64,000 nucleotides of DNA from assembly GCA_002410325.1 (NCBI GenBank), contig DHRK01000007.1, positions 88,318 through 152,317 of the forward strand, written 5' to 3'. Below are positions 60,483 through 64,000 of this stretch, one piece after another. This DNA is from Syntrophomonas sp. UBA5314 (GTDB lineage Bacteria; Bacillota; Syntrophomonadia; Syntrophomonadales; Syntrophomonadaceae). Within the stretch, counting starts at the first letter, position 1, and every line of letters begins with the position of its first letter. The notes under the pieces were generated by a model, which did not search any database, was not told the DNA's origin, and saw nothing but the letters and a program-made list of their open reading frames with translations. The position numbers and the translations under genes are program-made.

Positions 60483-60519
60483 GTATTTTGCAAAAATTTT
60501 GCATTTCTATAGGAAAATA
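60483..60519 (+). promoter_or_regulatory. shared upstream element, copy B
   Basis: Begins GTATTTTGCAAAAATTTTGC and aligns with 57799-57836. It lies about 80 bases before the second exported-protein gene. Confidence 0.5.
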
Positions 60520-60600
60520 CAGTTGGAAAAGAGGGAGCAAAATAGCAACTTGGCTCGAAAGTCGATCGGTTTTTAGGGCAAATTTATAGGGAGGCAGAAT

Positions 60601-61998
60601 ATGAAAAAAAGCATTCTGGTAAAAAGTCTATGGGTATGCCTGCTGTTTTTAGGCAGCTTGATGGTCCCGCAAACAGCATGGGGGGCGCCTCCAGATGCAC
60701 CCAGCAGCCTGGTCGCGTCGCCTTTTGACGCAACCAGCATACTCATATCCTGGCACGACAATTCGGATGATGAAAACGGTTTTCGCATTTATCGCCGGAC
60801 CGAAGGCGGCACCTGGGCTTTTGCCGCCACTGTACCGGCCAACCGAATATTATACAAAAGCGTTGGTTTAACCCCGGATACAGCATATGACTTCAGGGTC
60901 TGTGCGTATAAAGGCGACGAACTCTCCGCGGTCAGCAACTCGGCCTCGGCCACCACGCAGGCAGCGCAGGTGCGGGTCATTTCTCCCAATGGAGGGGAAG
61001 ATTGGGCCTCGGGTGACAGCCATAACATCACCTGGACCAGCAATGTTGAAGGTCACGATGCACAAATCCGCTACCGGTATGATGATTCCGAGTGGATCCA
61101 TGTAGCCTACACAGCGAACAACAATTCCTATACCTGGAACGTGCCCAATGTAAGTTCGGCTCGGGTCAGGGTGGCGGTCCGACTGCTCATTGAAGACGAA
61201 TTAGTATGTGTCGATCAGAGCGACACTGACTTTAGCATTCGCGGAATTTCTTTGGCGCTCCCGTCAGCACCCAATCCCCCCACCGCGTTGTCCGCCTCGG
61301 CACTGTCCGCCTCAGCGGTTGAATTGCACTGGACAGACGCGTCAGAGAATGAAACAGGCTTTAGAATCGAGCGCAGAACCATCGGCGCCTTTACGGAAAT
61401 AGCCACGGTGGGAAGCAATGTGACCAGCTATACGGACGCCTGTGAGCCTGAAACCGCCTATACCTACCGAATCCGTGCTTATAACGGCTTCGGCAATTCA
61501 GCCTATTCAAACGAGGCCCAGGCGACCACGCCGGCTGCGGCTACGGTTTCTCCGGATACTACTCCGGATACGACCGGCCGGACGGAACTGCGCTTCTATA
61601 TCGGCTCCAAGGAATACTATCTGAAGGGGCCGGGTGACTCGGCCAGCAGCCTTCACACCATGGATGCCGCGCCCATGATTCTCGAAGGGCGGACCCTGCT
61701 GCCCATCACCTACGTCGCCCAGCCTCTGGGAGCGGTGGTAAACTGGAATGCGGCTGAAGACCGGGTCACGGTTGCCCTGGGCAGCACTACCGTATCAGTC
61801 TTCATCAATAACAGCGGTGCCCTGGTCAACGGGACCTCGGTCCAGATCGACCCCGCTAACCCGCTGGTAACGCCGATTATCGTACCGCCCGGGAGGACCA
61901 TGCTCCCCCTGAGCTTCATCGCATCACAGCTGGGCTGCCAGGTTTCCTGGGATCCGGTAGCCAGGGAGGTAACGGTGGTATATCCGAAAGAAGTCTAA
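60601..61998 (+). CDS. exported FN3 / copper-amine-oxidase-N-like protein
   Basis: 465 residues: signal peptide (KSLWVCLLFLGSLMVPQTAWGA), FN3 domain (about 32-118), a Ser/Thr-rich wall-type domain starting VRVISPNGGEDWASGDSHNI (about 122-215), a second FN3 domain (about 222-315), and a C-terminal copper-amine-oxidase-N-like domain (about 325-465). It has the same C-terminal domain and upstream element as the protein at 57954, so the two are likely co-regulated surface proteins. ATAGGGAGGCAGAAT precedes the ATG. No enzymatic domain is seen. Confidence 0.85.
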   Translation: MKKSILVKSLWVCLLFLGSLMVPQTAWGAPPDAPSSLVASPFDATSILISWHDNSDDENGFRIYRRTEGGTWAFAATVPANRILYKSVGLTPDTAYDFRVCAYKGDELSAVSNSASATTQAAQVRVISPNGGEDWASGDSHNITWTSNVEGHDAQIRYRYDDSEWIHVAYTANNNSYTWNVPNVSSARVRVAVRLLIEDELVCVDQSDTDFSIRGISLALPSAPNPPTALSASALSASAVELHWTDASENETGFRIERRTIGAFTEIATVGSNVTSYTDACEPETAYTYRIRAYNGFGNSAYSNEAQATTPAAATVSPDTTPDTTGRTELRFYIGSKEYYLKGPGDSASSLHTMDAAPMILEGRTLLPITYVAQPLGAVVNWNAAEDRVTVALGSTTVSVFINNSGALVNGTSVQIDPANPLVTPIIVPPGRTMLPLSFIASQLGCQVSWDPVAREVTVVYPKEV

Positions 61999-62145
61999 AT
62001 TGCTCAAACGCGTTTGGGTTCAATACCGGGCAGCATATAAGCGCCCCGGTAACTGACAAGAATATTGGATGGTCAGCCGGAAAGCGGTACTTATCTGTCT
62101 TTCCGGCTGCCATAATGATAGGACTAAATTTTAGGAGGGTTTTTC

Positions 62146-62619
62146 ATGTGGAAAGTATCCAAAGGGCTCATTCTGGGTGTAATGATTATACCCCTGTTGA
62201 CGGGCATAGGATTTCTCATCGCCGGACTTTTAGCATCTCCCGAAGTCCTCGGTGAGGATGGTTTCTCCCTAAAAAATCAACACTACTTCATGGGAGCATC
62301 GTTTATTTTATTCCCTTCTATCATCCTAGCCGGAATTTTGTTATATTACAAATTGTCCAATGACCGGGTGGCTTTTCTTTTGGAAAACGGGATCCAGGGG
62401 GTGGCGGAGATCCTCAGCCGCCAGCAGACCGGAGTCTACATCAACGAGCTTCCCCAGGTCAAATTCCTGCTGCAAGTCACCCTACCCGGTAGAGAACCCT
62501 ATAAAGTTGAGCATAAAAATGTTGTGAGCATGCTGGACCTGGGCTCTATCAATGTAGGAGCCAAGCTGCCGGTTTTTGTTGATCCCAATAATGAAAAAAA
62601 TATTCTCCTGAATCCTTAG
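62146..62619 (+). CDS. two-span membrane protein with OB-like/DUF3592-like tail
   Basis: 157 residues: two spans (about 8-28 and 45-67) and a soluble C-terminal half with the pattern GVAEILSRQQTGVYINELPQ...VVSMLDLGSINVGAKLPVFVDPNNEKNI, common to DUF3592-like small-barrel proteins. TAGGAGGGTTTTTC precedes the ATG. It follows the exported-protein gene by about 150 bases and may belong to the same surface locus. No function known to me. Confidence 0.6.
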   Translation: MWKVSKGLILGVMIIPLLTGIGFLIAGLLASPEVLGEDGFSLKNQHYFMGASFILFPSIILAGILLYYKLSNDRVAFLLENGIQGVAEILSRQQTGVYINELPQVKFLLQVTLPGREPYKVEHKNVVSMLDLGSINVGAKLPVFVDPNNEKNILLNP

Positions 62620-62661
62620 GGCTTACAATTAGGATATCTAAGCTTCTAAAGTAATGCGCGT

Positions 62662-62692
62662 CCTGCGGCCCCTTTTCCAAGGCTGCCGCAGG
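62662..62692 (+). terminator. hairpin after the small membrane protein gene
   Basis: CCTGCGGC (62662-62669) pairs with GCCGCAGG (62685-62692); GCTTTTA follows a few bases later. It lies between convergent genes and could serve both. Confidence 0.5.
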
Positions 62693-62791
62693 AGCGCTGC
62701 TTTTATGCGATCTGTACGATGCGCAGTTCCACGTTGAAATTTAAATTCGTTTCGCCATGAAGGATCAGTGTGGCAGTCGCCGAGCTACTTC

Positions 62792-64000
62792 TTATTCGAT
62801 AAAAAGCCCGCCGGAATAGTAAAACGGTAAACTCTGGGCTTGCGTGCCACCGCTTGTCGTAAATCCCAGAACAATGGCAACTTGGTCCCCCGCGGATAGT
62901 GGAATATTCAGTCCCGCGGAAGAGCCTGACCTGGGTGTTCGGATGGGATATGCTGTCCCCTGTGCATATATCTCGGTGGCCGGCGTAATGGAACTGGTGT
63001 TAATCGTAAAATCAAGACTGTTGGAAGGCGCTGTTGCAATTGCTACATACAACGTTATATTGGTAGTCGGTGTAAATGTTGCTACTGTAGCAAAATTTGC
63101 ATAAATTGCCGTCAGTGTCCCATCAGTTGGCATAGTAAAAGTATAATAGCCATCCGCTGTGTTAATTGAAAAAGTTGTATCTGTGGTCAACGTTAACACA
63201 GTTGCACTTTCACCATATCCAGTTAATGAAATAGCTGACGATGCGCCCGTTGAATTTGTAGCGGGTGTTGCATTGCTAAAACCAGTGGCAAATGGAATGA
63301 CAAATCCTGTTGAAGGTCCCGCCGGACCGGTGGATCCGGTAGCACCAGTGGCTCCGGTTTCTCCAGTCGCACCGGTAGCACCAGCCGCTCCGGTTTCTCC
63401 GGTAGCGCCGGTAGCACCAGTCGCCCCGATTTCTCCGGTAGCGCCGGTGGCACCAGCCGCTCCAATTTCTCCGGTAGCACCGGTAGTACCAGTCGCCCCA
63501 ATTTCTCCGGTAGCACCGGTAGTACCAGTCGCTCCGGTTTCTCCAGTCGCACCGGTAGTACCAGTCGCTCCGGTTTCTCCAGTCGCTCCGGTAGCACCAG
63601 CCGCGCCAGTTTCTCCGGTAGTACCAGTTGCACCAGTCGCCCCGGTTTCTCCAGTCGCTCCGGTCGCACCAGTCGCTCCGGTTGCACCAGTCGCACCGGT
63701 AGCACCAGCCGCTCCGGTTTCTCCAGTCGCACCGGTAGCACCAGCCGCGCCAGTTTCTCCGGTAGTACCAGTTGCACCAGTCGCCCCGGTTTCTCCAGTC
63801 GCTCCGGTCGCACCAGTCGCCCCAATCTCTCCGGTAGCACCGGTCGCACCAGTCGCCCCAATTTCTCCGGTAGCACCGGTAGTACCAGTCGCCCCGGTTT
63901 CTCCAGTCGCTCCGGTTGCACCAGTCGCACCGGTAGCACCAGTCGCTCCGGTTTCTCCAGTCGCACCGGTAGCACCAGCCGCTCCGGTTTCTCCAGTCGC
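62792..64000 (-). CDS. collagen-like (Gly-X-Y) protein with BclB-like C-terminal domain, 5' cut by the window
   Basis: The frame is open from the right edge of the window down to 62792. From 64000 to about 63311 it encodes some 76 uninterrupted Gly-X-Y triplets, mostly GAT, GET, GEI and GAA. These are followed by GPAGPSTGFVIPFATGFS and a ~150-residue beta-rich domain ending LPFYYSGGLFIE. This resembles the C-terminal domain of exosporium glycoprotein BclB. Threonine in the third position suggests O-glycosylation. It is probably a spore-surface or cell-surface filament protein. The N-terminal anchor lies outside the window. The repeat also gives long open frames in the other minus frames, which are artefacts. 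Confidence 0.85.
   Translation of the reverse strand, partial: ATGETGAAGATGATGETGATGATGATGATGATGETGATGTTGATGEIGATGATGATGEIGATGATGATGETGATGATGTTGETGAAGATGATGETGAAGATGATGATGATGATGATGETGATGATGTTGETGAAGATGATGETGATGTTGATGETGATGTTGATGEIGATGTTGATGEIGAAGATGATGEIGATGATGATGETGAAGATGATGETGATGATGSTGPAGPSTGFVIPFATGFSNATPATNSTGASSAISLTGYGESATVLTLTTDTTFSINTADGYYTFTMPTDGTLTAIYANFATVATFTPTTNITLYVAIATAPSNSLDFTINTSSITPATEIYAQGTAYPIRTPRSGSSAGLNIPLSAGDQVAIVLGFTTSGGTQAQSLPFYYSGGLFIE

Noticed and set aside
63223..63975. Leu/Pro/Arg-rich minus-strand frame of 250 codons
   Set aside because: It is an out-of-frame reading of the Gly-X-Y collagen repeats; the correct frame joins the C-terminal domain ending at 62792.
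63311..64000. Regular short DNA repeats that could suggest a CRISPR array
   Set aside because: The period follows codon triplets of Gly-X-Y in an open frame; there are no unique spacers.

Overview
The window looks like chromosome of a spore-forming, strictly anaerobic, syntrophic Firmicute close to Syntrophomonadaceae. The pointers are Gram-positive AGGAGG ribosome sites, a PdaB-type sporulation deacetylase, a collagen-like protein with a BclB-like C-terminus, several parallel sets of CoA beta-oxidation genes, and a complete biotin-dependent, Na+-pumping glutaconyl-CoA decarboxylase. Genus and species are inference; no rRNA or tRNA gene was seen.

Layout. 0-13.5 kb: two polysaccharide deacetylases, a metallo-hydrolase, small hypotheticals, a long K+-independent-type membrane pyrophosphatase, an iron-regulatory block (Fur box, DtxR-like palindrome, DUF2325 protein, Fur), a CNNM/CorC-type protein with an attenuator-like leader, and an EamA permease with a His-rich tail. 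13.8-17.5 kb (minus): thiolase, enoyl-CoA hydratase, 3-hydroxybutyryl-CoA dehydrogenase and crotonase. 18.4-29.5 kb: a glutaryl-CoA dehydrogenase-like enzyme, decarboxylase alpha subunit, a sigma-54 activator, an MFS carrier and biotin carrier (minus), an NhaD/ArsB-type carrier, two tiny membrane proteins, and the beta subunit. 29.9-32 kb: stress protein, chemoreceptor, thioesterase. 32.2-43.5 kb (minus): a second large beta-oxidation set (three thiolases, two enoyl-CoA hydratases, HBD, 600-residue acyl-CoA dehydrogenase), a sodium/solute symporter and a CoA-transferase. 44.2-47.6 kb: second sigma-54 activator and two small genes with their own sigma-54 promoters. 47.8-51.1 kb: biotin ECF transporter (T, A, BioY) and BirA. 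51.3-57.7 kb: a PAS histidine kinase and a STAND-ATPase/BTAD regulator. 58-64 kb: two exported proteins with copper-amine-oxidase-N-like domains, a small membrane protein, and the collagen-like protein running off the end.

How it fits together. Glutarate or a related C5 dicarboxylate could be activated by the CoA-transferase, oxidised to glutaconyl-CoA without decarboxylation, then decarboxylated to crotonyl-CoA by GcdABCD while pumping Na+. Crotonyl-CoA would feed crotonase, HBD and thiolase. BioY/EcfAT and BirA would supply and attach the biotin. The Na+ gradient could serve the NhaD-like and SSS carriers.

The most interesting signal is regulatory. I find seven close matches to the sigma-54 -24/-12 promoter. 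Five lie in front of these catabolic operons, in two divergent pairs plus one single, and each site is associated with a shared 20-bp palindrome, GTGTAYG-N6-CRYACAC, roughly 95-240 bp upstream. Two CBS-PAS-AAA+-Fis activators encoded in the same window are the obvious candidates to bind it.
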